Shown piece by piece: positions 1 through 6,194 of a stretch of DNA of 9,481 nt. Under the pieces are notes generated by a model that was not told the origin of the DNA, did not search any database, and saw only the letters and a program-made list of their open reading frames with translations. Each line of letters starts with the position of its first letter. Positions within the stretch are counted from its first letter, which is position 1. The stretch comes from Alphaproteobacteria bacterium. GTDB lineage: Bacteria; Pseudomonadota; Alphaproteobacteria; ATCC43930; CGMCC-115725. Where the stretch lies: assembly GCA_030039815.1 (NCBI GenBank), contig JASHUW010000140.1, positions 1 through 9,481 on the forward strand. The letters run 5' to 3'. The position numbers and the translations under genes are program-made.

Positions 1-71
1 ATCAACGGCGGAGGGGCGCCAAGCGCGGGACCGCGAACGCGGCCTCCCTCGTAACACGGGCGGGCTCACCA

Positions 72-100
72 TTGGCGCGGCCGCTCAGCCATGTTAAAAC
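72..100 (+). promoter_or_regulatory. Putative sigma70-like promoter for riboswitch 1 unit
   Basis: A TTGGCG element (72-77) and TAAAAC (95-100) are separated by 17 bp. Transcription would start near 107, just ahead of the first aptamer stem at 111. The boxes are only moderate matches; the main support is the position immediately before a riboswitch, which must lie at the 5' end of its transcript. This is inferred. Confidence 0.35.
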
Positions 101-110
101 CAGCGCCGGT

Positions 111-176
111 GGGGATGGAGTCCCCCGTAAGCGCCAGTTGGCTGATGACTCCTACCGTGTGTCGCGTGCGGTAGGA
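111..176 (+). promoter_or_regulatory. Fluoride riboswitch 1 (crcB motif) with expression platform
   Basis: The sequence folds as the crcB-motif fluoride aptamer. P1 is GGGG 111-114 with CCCC 123-126, closing the 8-nt loop ATGGAGTC. P2 is GCC 133-135 with GGC 140-142. The pseudoknot P3 pairs GGAGTC 117-122 with GACTCC 147-152, six Watson-Crick pairs. The nearly invariant TGATGACTCCTAC block is at 143-155, including the A145-T153 pair that matches the A40-U48 linchpin of the known aptamer. The 3' part TCCTACCG (150-157) can instead pair perfectly with CGGTAGGA (169-176), which contains a TAGGA Shine-Dalgarno-like element. No T-run follows, so control is probably translational: fluoride keeps the strand in the pseudoknot and leaves the downstream element free. 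Confidence 0.9.
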
Positions 177-183
177 CTCGGCC

Positions 184-504
184 TTGCCCCAAACAGCACC
201 CTCCCTTCGCTTCGCACAATCACCTCGGCTCCGGACGGGCCCGATGATCTTGTGCCGATCCCGCGTGGCGCCCTCGCCCCAGCGGCAGAGCCGTGCGTGG
301 TTGACCCTGCGTCGGGCCGGATTGAGCAGCGAGTGGGTGGCGATCGACTTTTTGCTGGCTAATCCGGACGCTCATCTCCGGAACGACGATTGTTGCACGC
401 CGGCATGCCGTGGCCGCGCGCCGGCAGGGTCCTACGCGAACAAGGGAGGAAGCCATGACCGACACAAGCATGCGCGACCCATTTGCCTTCGCGCGGGGAG
501 GTGA
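184..504 (+). CDS. Weak candidate ORF gated by riboswitch 1 (unknown, 106 aa)
   Basis: This TTG-started frame begins 7 nt after the TAGGA element that riboswitch 1 can hide, which is the spacing expected of a gated start. No ATG or GTG lies closer. The 106-residue translation is rich in Arg, Pro and Ser, has a CC...C cluster near residues 71-75, and resembles no family I know. It runs 50 nt into the better-supported gene at 455 in another frame. It may be a leader whose translation helps expression downstream, a decayed gene, or not coding at all. Another frame (72-362) is also open here but would read straight through the riboswitch. Position is the only real argument, so treat this as a placeholder for the 177-454 stretch, in which I see no other gene. 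Confidence 0.2.
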   Translation: MPQTAPSLRFAQSPRLRTGPMILCRSRVAPSPQRQSRAWLTLRRAGLSSEWVAIDFLLANPDAHLRNDDCCTPACRGRAPAGSYANKGGSHDRHKHARPICLRAGR

Positions 505-769
505 CCTGCTTGCCTTGATTGCGGCGGAACGGTGCCTGGAAGAAGCGGCAAGCGCCGCTTACAGCGACGATGATGTGCCAAGAGCCGAAGACCTGATGGA
601 TCATTGTATTGGAATCCACATCAAGCTTCGCGACTGGCGCCCGAAGAACTTCGCCGAAGTGGTCGCCCTGATCGATTACTGGCGATCGGATGAACGCAAG
701 TCCTGCCGCGTTCCGGACCGGGTTACCGCAGCTCTACGGGAGCTCGCCGAGCGGGAGCCGGAGTCGTGA
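455..769 (+). CDS. Small hypothetical protein (104 aa) upstream of fhs
   Basis: I do not recognise this protein. The start at 455 is chosen over an upstream ATG at 410 because a strong AGGGAGGA Shine-Dalgarno lies just ahead of it (443-450). The product is soluble, mostly helical-looking and acidic, with a stretch AAERCLEEAASAAYSDDD near residues 23-40, a central DWRPKNFAEVVALIDYW segment near 59-75 and a charged C-terminal tail ending REPES. There is no signal peptide or membrane segment. Codon use is like that of its neighbours, supporting real coding. It lies about 280 nt after riboswitch 1 and 152 nt before fhs on the same strand, so it may belong to a fluoride-controlled transcript. No function is proposed. 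Confidence 0.65.
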   Translation: MTDTSMRDPFAFARGGDLLALIAAERCLEEAASAAYSDDDVPRAEDLMDHCIGIHIKLRDWRPKNFAEVVALIDYWRSDERKSCRVPDRVTAALRELAEREPES

Positions 770-921
770 CGAAATTCATGGCCGATCAGGGCAGGCCCTC
801 GAAACCCCAACGACCGACGGGGGCGACTTGGTGAGCGACATCTTGCTTCGGTTGCATGGCGTCGGCACGACCTGGCGTCAAGGTCTTTGCAAATAGGGGA
901 AATTCCCCGAGGAGGATTGCC

Positions 922-2625
922 GTGGCGCGTGGAGAGGAGCAGCACCGAAACCCAAAATCGAATATCGAGATCGCCCAGGAAGCGGCGATGCGGCCCATTA
1001 TCGATGTCGCCGCCGAGAAACTCGGAATTCCCGGCGACGCGGTACTGCCCTATGGCAAGTACAAGGCCAAAATCTCGCTCGATTATATCGGCTCGCTGGC
1101 TGCACGGCCGAACGGAAAACTGATCCTCGTCACAGCTATCAACCCGACCCCCGCGGGCGAAGGCAAGACGACAACCACCGTAGGGCTGGGAGACGCGCTG
1201 AACCATATTGGCAAAAAGGCGATGATCTGCCTCCGCGAGGCGAGCCTCGGACCCTGCTTCGGCGTTAAAGGCGGCGCTGCGGGCGGCGGCTATGCGCAGG
1301 CGGTGCCGATGGAGGACATAAATCTGCATTTCACCGGCGATTTGCATGCAATCGGCGCTGCCAACAACCTGCTCGCGGCGATGCTCGATAATCACATCTA
1401 TTGGGGTACCGAGCCGGCCATAGATGCTCGGCGTGTCGCCTGGCGCCGGTCCATCGACATGAATGACCGCGCCCTACGCTCGATCGTGAACTCGTTGGGC
1501 GGTGTGGCGAACGGCTTCCCGCGCGAGGACGGCTTCGATATCACGGCCGCTTCCCAGGTTATGGCAACCTTTTGCCTCGCGACCGATCTAAAGGATCTCC
1601 AGCGCCGTCTCGGGAACATCGTCGTTGGCCAAACGCGCACGCGCCAGCCGGTGCGGGCGTCGGAAATCAACGCTTCGGGCGCCATGGCGGTGCTGCTCAA
1701 GGACGCGCTCGCGCCTAACCTTGTGCAGACCATCGAGAACAACCCGGTCTTCATCCACGGCGGCCCGTTCGCCAACATCGCGCATGGCTGCAACTCGGTA
1801 ATCGCGACCAAGACCGCACTGAAGCTGGTCGATTACGTTGTTACCGAAGCTGGGTTCGGAGCCGATCTCGGGGCAGAGAAATTTTTCGATATTAAGTGCC
1901 GCCAGGCGGGACTACAGCCGGATGCGGCCGTCATCGTTACCACGGTGCGAGCATTGAAGATGCACGGCGGCATGGCTCGTGAGGCGCTCAAAGACCAGAA
2001 TGTCGCCGCTCTCGAAGCCGGTTTTGCCAATTTGCAGCGCCATTTGGCCAATCTACGCCAGTTCGGGGTGCCGGCGGTCGTGTCGGTAAACCGCTTCACC
2101 GCCGATACCCCAGCCGAGCTGGAGCGCTTGACCGAGCTATGCGCCGCGGAAGGTGTGACAGCGGTGGTTGCGGATCATTGGGCTCGCGGCGGCGAAGGGG
2201 CAGTCGATTTGGCGCGCATCGTCGTCGAACTTGCCGACAGCGGAAAATCGAAATTCCAATTCCTCTATCCCGCCGAGATGCCTCTCCTCGAAAAGGTGCG
2301 CACGATCGCGGAGCGTATCTATGGCGCCCGCGACATCGACGCGTCTTCGTCGGTGTCTGACCAGCTGGAGCAACTCGAGAAGCAGGGCTTCGCTGACTTT
2401 CCGATCTGCATCGCGAAGACCCAGTACAGCTTCACGACCGATCCGAATCTCAAGGGAGCGCCTAAGGATCACATCGTCGAGGTTCGCGAGGTCAGGCTCT
2501 CGGCCGGCGCCGAGTTCGTGGTTGTGATCTGCGGCGACATCATGACGATGCCCGGGCTGCCGCGCGTTCCTGCAGCAAATAGCATCACCCTGACCGAAGA
2601 CGGCCGCGTCACCGGGCTGTTCTAA
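922..2625 (+). CDS. fhs: Formate-tetrahydrofolate ligase (formyltetrahydrofolate synthetase)
   Basis: A cytoplasmic enzyme joining formate to tetrahydrofolate at the cost of ATP through a formyl-phosphate intermediate, giving 10-formyl-THF for one-carbon metabolism; the reverse reaction can release formate and ATP. Both family signatures are present: FGVKGGAAGGGYAQ at residues 113-126 and VTTVRALKMHGG at 339-350. The ATP-binding loop NPTPAGEGKTTTT is at 74-86, and the conserved RRVAWRRSIDMNDRALR segment is also present. An ATG at 856 is open in frame, but GTG 922 is preferred: GAGGAGG (909-915) lies 6 nt before it and the 567-residue product fits the usual length of about 557. It appears complete. 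A GGGGAAATTCCCC near-palindrome (896-908) abuts the ribosome site. The riboswitch-headed context suggests fluoride-linked expression, but the 750-nt distance makes direct control an inference. Confidence 0.96.
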   Translation: MARGEEQHRNPKSNIEIAQEAAMRPIIDVAAEKLGIPGDAVLPYGKYKAKISLDYIGSLAARPNGKLILVTAINPTPAGEGKTTTTVGLGDALNHIGKKAMICLREASLGPCFGVKGGAAGGGYAQAVPMEDINLHFTGDLHAIGAANNLLAAMLDNHIYWGTEPAIDARRVAWRRSIDMNDRALRSIVNSLGGVANGFPREDGFDITAASQVMATFCLATDLKDLQRRLGNIVVGQTRTRQPVRASEINASGAMAVLLKDALAPNLVQTIENNPVFIHGGPFANIAHGCNSVIATKTALKLVDYVVTEAGFGADLGAEKFFDIKCRQAGLQPDAAVIVTTVRALKMHGGMAREALKDQNVAALEAGFANLQRHLANLRQFGVPAVVSVNRFTADTPAELERLTELCAAEGVTAVVADHWARGGEGAVDLARIVVELADSGKSKFQFLYPAEMPLLEKVRTIAERIYGARDIDASSSVSDQLEQLEKQGFADFPICIAKTQYSFTTDPNLKGAPKDHIVEVREVRLSAGAEFVVVICGDIMTMPGLPRVPAANSITLTEDGRVTGLF

Positions 2626-2660
2626 ATCCCGGAGGAAAAGGAGCCGCCGCGATACGGTTT

Positions 2661-2666
2661 TATAAT
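2661..2666 (+). promoter_or_regulatory. Possible -10 box (TATAAT) after fhs
   Basis: A perfect TATAAT lies 36 nt after the fhs stop. The matching -35 position (around 2638-2643, AAGGAG) is a poor match to TTGACA. It could start a separate transcript for the HIT and phosphatase genes, in which case the hairpin at 2680-2714 would sit near the 5' end of that RNA. The evidence is weak. Confidence 0.25.
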
Positions 2667-2679
2667 ACCTGGTCTGAGC

Positions 2680-2714
2680 GTTGCGCAGCGATCGCCAGCA
2701 ATCGCTTGCGCAAC
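2680..2714 (+). other. Strong hairpin between fhs and the HIT gene
   Basis: Arms 2680-2692 and 2701-2714 pair over 13 bp with a single bulged T (2706) around an 8-nt loop. The arms start with GTTGCGCA and end with TGCGCAAC. No T-run follows, so it is not a classical intrinsic terminator. Possible roles are an RNA-processing or stability element that sets fhs against HIT expression, or a Rho-related end. The structure is seen directly; the role is inferred. Confidence 0.5.
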
Positions 2715-2795
2715 AGGGCATTCGCTACGCCAAGCGGACAAAGGGGCATTGCGCATTGACGCTTCCTGCCGCCAACACACAAGTGGAGGAGAGCA

Positions 2796-3188
2796 ATGAT
2801 GACGGATCATTCGCCTGGCACGTGCGTGTTTTGCGCTCCGGCGCCTGACCGCGTCCTTGCCGCGAATGAGTTCGCATTTGCCGTCCGCGACACGAACCCC
2901 GTCACGACGCTTCATACGCTGATTTTGCCCCGTAGGCATGTCGCCGATTATTTCGATCTCGTCCCGGCTGAAGACAGCGCCATTCGGGGCCTTCTCGCAA
3001 AAATACGGTCGGATATCATGGCCTCAGATGCCCACGTAGAAGGCTTCAACATCGGCGTCAACGTCGGGGAAGCGGCAGGCCAGACCATCTTTCACTGTCA
3101 TGTCCACCTGATCCCCCGCCGTCGGGACGACGTGGCAAATCCGCGCGGCGGCGTGCGTGCTGTCATACCGGGAAAGGCAAATTACTGA
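2796..3188 (+). CDS. HIT-family (histidine triad) nucleotide-binding protein
   Basis: A cytoplasmic nucleotide phosphoramidase/hydrolase-type protein. The catalytic triad HCHVHL lies near the C-terminus (His100, His102, His104), followed by IPRR. The N-terminal CVFC pair (Cys10, Cys13) is the CxxC typical of HIT proteins that bind a structural metal, and TTLHTLILPRRHV is the usual mid-domain strand. At 130 aa it has normal single-domain length and looks complete. Two start codons adjoin (ATG 2796 and ATG 2799); GGAGGAG at 2785-2791 serves either, with 2799 slightly better spaced. The phosphatase gene starts 20 nt after its stop, so the two are probably cotranscribed. The family cleaves AMP esters, phosphoramidates or dinucleoside polyphosphates; the substrate here cannot be read from the sequence. 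Confidence 0.93.
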   Translation: MMTDHSPGTCVFCAPAPDRVLAANEFAFAVRDTNPVTTLHTLILPRRHVADYFDLVPAEDSAIRGLLAKIRSDIMASDAHVEGFNIGVNVGEAAGQTIFHCHVHLIPRRRDDVANPRGGVRAVIPGKANY

Positions 3189-3208
3189 TCGATTTTCCGA
3201 GGGCGCGC

Positions 3209-3823
3209 ATGACCAAGATCCTTCTCGTACGGCACGGTCACGTGGCCGGCATTTCTCCGGAGCGCTTTCGCGGCCGCGCCGACTTGACCTTGACCCCGGA
3301 GGGCCGCCGCCAAGCCGAGATGACCGCGCGGCGGATCAGCGCCACGTGGCAGCCAACCGCGATCTATGCCAGTCCGCTGTCGCGCTGCCAGGATACGGGA
3401 GCCGCCATCGGCCAGCCGTTAGGTCTCAAGCCGGTCCCCCTCGAGGGACTGGTCGATATCGACTACGGCAAATGGCAGGGAATGACGCCGGAGGAAGCGA
3501 AGGCGCGGTGGTCGTCGGCGGTCGATCTCTGGTACCGCGCACCCGATGAGATAAAGATCCCCGGAGGCGAGAGCCTGCAAGAGGTGCGGGCGCGGGTCGC
3601 TACCGCTCTGCAAACCGTCCGTAGCGCGCATCCGAATGAGACCATCGTCCTGGTCGCGCATGACAGCGTTAACAGGGTTATTCTGCTCCACGCCCTTGAT
3701 GCTTCGCTCGCGCACTATTGGTGTATCCGCCAGCATCCCTGTGCAATCAACGAAATCGAATGCGACGAAAATGGCTTCGTCATTGTCTCGGTGAATCAGA
3801 CTGATCATCTGATGGGGCTGTGA
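3209..3823 (+). CDS. Histidine phosphatase family protein (phosphoglycerate mutase/CobC-like)
   Basis: A cytoplasmic phosphatase of the branch-1 histidine phosphatase superfamily. The LVRHG motif places the phospho-accepting histidine at residue 9, with Arg8 beside it. SPLSR supplies Arg59, the VDIDYGKWQGM segment supplies an acid (Asp83), and LVAHDSVNR supplies the second catalytic histidine (His151). At 204 aa it matches the small CobC/PhoE-like phosphatases better than true glycolytic mutases (about 230-250 aa). GAGGG at 3199-3203 lies 5 nt before the ATG. It closely follows the HIT gene, so two phosphoester-handling enzymes travel together. Its last 44 nt overlap the end of the opposite-strand gene. 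The substrate is unknown; alpha-ribazole phosphate, phosphoglycerates and nucleotides are all possible. Confidence 0.92.
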   Translation: MTKILLVRHGHVAGISPERFRGRADLTLTPEGRRQAEMTARRISATWQPTAIYASPLSRCQDTGAAIGQPLGLKPVPLEGLVDIDYGKWQGMTPEEAKARWSSAVDLWYRAPDEIKIPGGESLQEVRARVATALQTVRSAHPNETIVLVAHDSVNRVILLHALDASLAHYWCIRQHPCAINEIECDENGFVIVSVNQTDHLMGL

Positions 3824-4742
3824 CTTTGTCCTCAACCGCACGCCTGCCCGGAGCGCCTCGCAACGCCGCCAGAATCTCCAGCGCGCGTCGCGTATCGTCC
3901 AATCGAGCTATGGCGCCCAAAGCCCGCCCGAATCCGCCTTGGGCCGTCTGACATCCCGCTACATAGTTTCGGACTAAATCCGGATAACGCGGCATTGCGC
4001 CAAAGGCCGCAAGCACCTTGAGTCCAGCGTTTAGAGCTTCCAGGCTGGTCGTTACTGCCGCTGGTGTAAGGTTAAAGCCGTAAGGCGCACCCTCGCAGGC
4101 CCGCGTGTACGCTAATTGCCCGGGGTCAGCTTTCAGTCTGAGTGCGCCGCCGACGGCAAGCGCCGCCGCGGTCTCTATAAGATTACTGCCGGACGAGCCA
4201 TAACCGCCGTCCTTGTGCCGCAAGCCGGTCAGAGTTGCCGTAATAGCTTGACGCGTTCCTCCGCTTAGTCTCATGCCATATTGCCGCCAAAGCGCGATGC
4301 ATCGGCAGGAATCCAAGAGCCATCCAGCCGTAGTTTGCCTTGGAGCCGTTGGCCAGAGTCGCTCCCCTTCTTTCCGCAAATAAGCTCGTGGATCTCGTGG
4401 CGGGTTCTCACCGAGCAGACGAAATGCTACCAAAACCGAGAACCCGATAACGAGGGTCGAAAAACTGCCATCGGGGTTCTGCTGCGCCCCAAGCCATTCC
4501 ACGCAACGCAGCGTCTGTACCACGGGGCGGCCGAGAAGCCGGAGGATCGTAAGCGCGGCGTGCGTGTCGACCGCATTCGGTTCCGCGACACCGCGTTCTG
4601 CCGAAGCGTAGAAACAGAAGCCGCCATCAGCCGTCTGGCGGCTGATAGTATAGCGATAACTGCCTTTGGCATCGATCCCGTCCCAGCAGGAATGGTCGTC
4701 CGGCAATGCACGAGCCTTTACGGTGATCCGTTCCATTCCCAT
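3780..4742 (-). CDS. Prenyltransferase/terpenoid-cyclase-like alpha-toroid repeat protein
   Basis: A 320-residue protein with repeats of the kind found in the alpha-alpha toroid fold of prenyltransferase beta subunits and squalene-type cyclases: DGGF (39-42), DGSF (91-94), DGGYG (178-182), PYGF (220-223) and QGGFG (268-272), each followed by a helix-rich stretch. I do not see the DxDD acid motif of class II cyclases or a clear Asp/Cys/His zinc site of protein prenyltransferases, so catalysis is not shown. There is no signal peptide or membrane segment. The ATG at 4742 is chosen because it overlaps the MFS stop as TGATG, indicating translational coupling, with AGGAAG just ahead; GTG 4745 and ATG 4736 are alternatives. 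It is second in the operon under riboswitch 2. Its role beside a transporter is unknown. Codon choice looks less biased than in the Hyf-like genes. Confidence 0.8.
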   Translation of the reverse strand: MGMERITVKARALPDDHSCWDGIDAKGSYRYTISRQTADGGFCFYASAERGVAEPNAVDTHAALTILRLLGRPVVQTLRCVEWLGAQQNPDGSFSTLVIGFSVLVAFRLLGENPPRDPRAYLRKEGERLWPTAPRQTTAGWLLDSCRCIALWRQYGMRLSGGTRQAITATLTGLRHKDGGYGSSGSNLIETAAALAVGGALRLKADPGQLAYTRACEGAPYGFNLTPAAVTTSLEALNAGLKVLAAFGAMPRYPDLVRNYVAGCQTAQGGFGRALGAIARLDDTRRALEILAALRGAPGRRAVEDKVTAPSDDQSDSPRQ

Positions 4743-5950
4743 CACTTCCTTGAGCTGCGATATCGCCGGCCGACCTCAATAAAAACGGGCACGGCCGCCA
4801 GTTCCGCCACGACGCAGAAGACCACGGTCGCCGGGACCGAGATGTCGTACAGGATGCCAATGGCGGCGCTGCCCAGGAACCAAGCGATGCCATAGATCGC
4901 CGTGAACAGGCCGAACGCCGACGTCCGGCGGTGCACCGGCACCATCGGGGCAACCGCCGCCGGAATGATCGACTCGTGGACCCCGATGCCGAGGCCCCAA
5001 AACGCCGCGCCGACAAGCGCCGTCCAGAAATCGCCCAGAAAGACCAAGGGCGCGAAAGCCGCCGAGAGCAGCGTCAAAGCAATTAGCACGCGAAAGCCGA
5101 ACTTATCGAACAGGCGGCCGAAGAGGAGCGATCCGCCGCCGCTGACCGCCATGGCGATCGAATAGAAAATCGCGATCCAATCTCCCGGAACGGACCCCGT
5201 GTGACCGAAATGATAGGCGATCACCGCATAATCGGCGAAGCCGGCGGCAACCAGCGCAGCGCCGGCGAGATACTCCCAATATAGACGCGGCAGACCGCCG
5301 CCCGACACGTCCGACGGCGAGGATTCCAGGTCTTGTGGGCGCGGGTATAGCGATCTTGCCAGGAGAACGAGCGCGATATTGATGAGAGCCGGAACTAGGA
5401 GGACCGCGAACGCCTCCTGGAATTGGCCGCGATGGGCCAGAACGACGGCCACGAGCAGCGGGCCGACCATTGCACCCGACTGATCCATTGCTTCGTGGAG
5501 GCCGAACGCCCAGCCGTAACCGCCGATCCGCTTGCCGGCGTGCGAGAGCATCACGTCTCGTGGCGGATTGCGGATCGCCTTGCCGACCCGCTCGAGAACG
5601 ATGAGTACGGCCGCGGTGGGCCAATTACCGGCTAGTGCAAGCGCGGGCACGGCCGCCATCTGAACGCAATAGCCGAAGATCGTAATCGGCCAGAATTTTC
5701 CGGTTGCGTCGGCGAGCCGGCCCGATACGAGTCGGAGCCCGTAGCCCAAAAACTCGCCCAGTCCGGTGATGATGCCGACGGCTGCCGCAGTCGCGCCGAA
5801 CGACGCGAGATAGGGCCCGATGATGCTGCGCGAGCCCTCATAGGTGAAGTCCGCGAAAAAACTCAAAACGCCGACAAGGAGCACGAAGCGAAGCGCGACC
5901 CAGCTTCCCGCCGCTCCGCCGATCGATGAAGAGAGGCGCCGCTTGGCCAT
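4742..5950 (-). CDS. MFS transporter under fluoride riboswitch control
   Basis: A 402-residue inner-membrane protein of the major facilitator superfamily with about 12 hydrophobic segments. The loop-2/3 motif A appears as SGRLADATGKF (76-86) and its second-half counterpart as FGRLFDKFG (277-285), with a hydrophilic central loop around 202-222. Charged residues lie inside or next to membrane segments: Asp34 and Glu38 in TM1, GLHEAMDQSG (150-159) and GVHESI (323-328). These are candidates for proton or substrate coupling, and the two HE sites look pseudo-symmetric. It is the first gene after riboswitch 2; ATG 5950 is 10 nt after the AGGA element that the riboswitch can hide. Export of fluoride itself or of a compound affected by fluoride is the natural inference, but the substrate is not shown. 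The prenyltransferase-like gene follows with a one-base overlap. Confidence 0.92.
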   Translation of the reverse strand: MAKRRLSSSIGGAAGSWVALRFVLLVGVLSFFADFTYEGSRSIIGPYLASFGATAAAVGIITGLGEFLGYGLRLVSGRLADATGKFWPITIFGYCVQMAAVPALALAGNWPTAAVLIVLERVGKAIRNPPRDVMLSHAGKRIGGYGWAFGLHEAMDQSGAMVGPLLVAVVLAHRGQFQEAFAVLLVPALINIALVLLARSLYPRPQDLESSPSDVSGGGLPRLYWEYLAGAALVAAGFADYAVIAYHFGHTGSVPGDWIAIFYSIAMAVSGGGSLLFGRLFDKFGFRVLIALTLLSAAFAPLVFLGDFWTALVGAAFWGLGIGVHESIIPAAVAPMVPVHRRTSAFGLFTAIYGIAWFLGSAAIGILYDISVPATVVFCVVAELAAVPVFIEVGRRYRSSRK

Positions 5951-5960
5951 GAGACAGGGT

Positions 5961-6051
5961 TCCTACCGCCATCCCGAGGTGCGCGTCTCCGGGACGCGTC
6001 CGCCGGTAGGAGTCATTGGCCGATAAGGCGGTTTTGGGGAACCCCACCCCC
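5961..6051 (-). promoter_or_regulatory. Fluoride riboswitch 2 (crcB motif variant) with expression platform
   Basis: On the minus strand, P1 is GGGG (6051-6048) with CCCC (6039-6036) around the loop GTGGGGTT. P2 is GCC (6029-6027) with GGC (6021-6019). The pseudoknot pairs loop GGGGTT with GACTCC (6014-6009), six pairs including two G-U wobbles. The usual first loop base A is G, and the usual T after P2 is C, an apparent compensatory swap of the conserved long-range A-U contact. The linchpin A-T (6016 with 6008) is kept. TCCTACCG (6011-6004) can instead pair with CGGTAGGA (5968-5961), whose AGGA is the likely ribosome site for the MFS gene. A CGCGTC/GACGCG stem (5998-5982) fills the loop between the arms. 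Confidence 0.85.
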
Positions 6052-6057
6052 AGCCGA

Positions 6058-6086
6058 ACCATAGGATCTCTTTGCCGCCCCATCAA
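6058..6086 (-). promoter_or_regulatory. Sigma70-like promoter for riboswitch 2 and the MFS operon
   Basis: On the minus strand, TTGATG (6086-6081) and TATGGT (6063-6058) are separated by exactly 17 bp. Each box matches four of six consensus bases. The predicted start, about 6051, coincides with the first base of riboswitch stem P1, which supports the call. Confidence 0.65.
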
Positions 6087-6141
6087 CCGGCGGTTCCGCT
6101 CGATCAGGCGTCCGTGCAGGCCGCTGGGGCCGCCGCATCTA

Positions 6142-6170
6142 TTGACAATGGCGGGCGTTCTTCGCATCGT
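6142..6170 (+). promoter_or_regulatory. Putative promoter for riboswitch 3 and the Hyf-like operon
   Basis: A perfect TTGACA -35 box lies at 6142-6147. The -10 region 17 bp on (6165-6170, CATCGT) is a weak match. Transcription would begin near 6177, about 18 nt before the aptamer. Together with the minus-strand promoter at 6058-6086, the 6052-6194 interval is a compact divergent promoter region. Confidence 0.5.
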
Positions 6171-6194
6171 CACAGCGTCGCTTCATAGCGACAA

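Noticed and set aside
13..50. GC-rich inverted repeats (such as CCGCG/CGCGG) as a terminator of an upstream gene.
   Set aside because: Short arms in very GC-rich sequence, no T-tract, and no confirmed upstream gene.
2..97. Open frame from the window edge ending at TAA 95-97, possibly the tail of an upstream gene.
   Set aside because: Only about 31 codons, low complexity, and it runs through the putative promoter of riboswitch 1; other frames are equally open.
72..362. 96-codon plus-strand ORF covering riboswitch 1.
   Set aside because: It would be translated straight through a strongly supported structured RNA, has no good ribosome site, and resembles no protein family.
831..896. 21-residue GTG ORF just before fhs, with a G-rich element upstream.
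   Set aside because: Too short to judge, ribosome site only approximate, and no sign of sequestering structure as in the other leaders; the 770-921 gap otherwise holds only the near-palindrome and the fhs ribosome site.
2756..2784. TTGACG as a -35 box for the HIT gene.
   Set aside because: The matching -10 position abuts the ribosome site, leaving no room for a normal leader, and has no TATAAT-like sequence.
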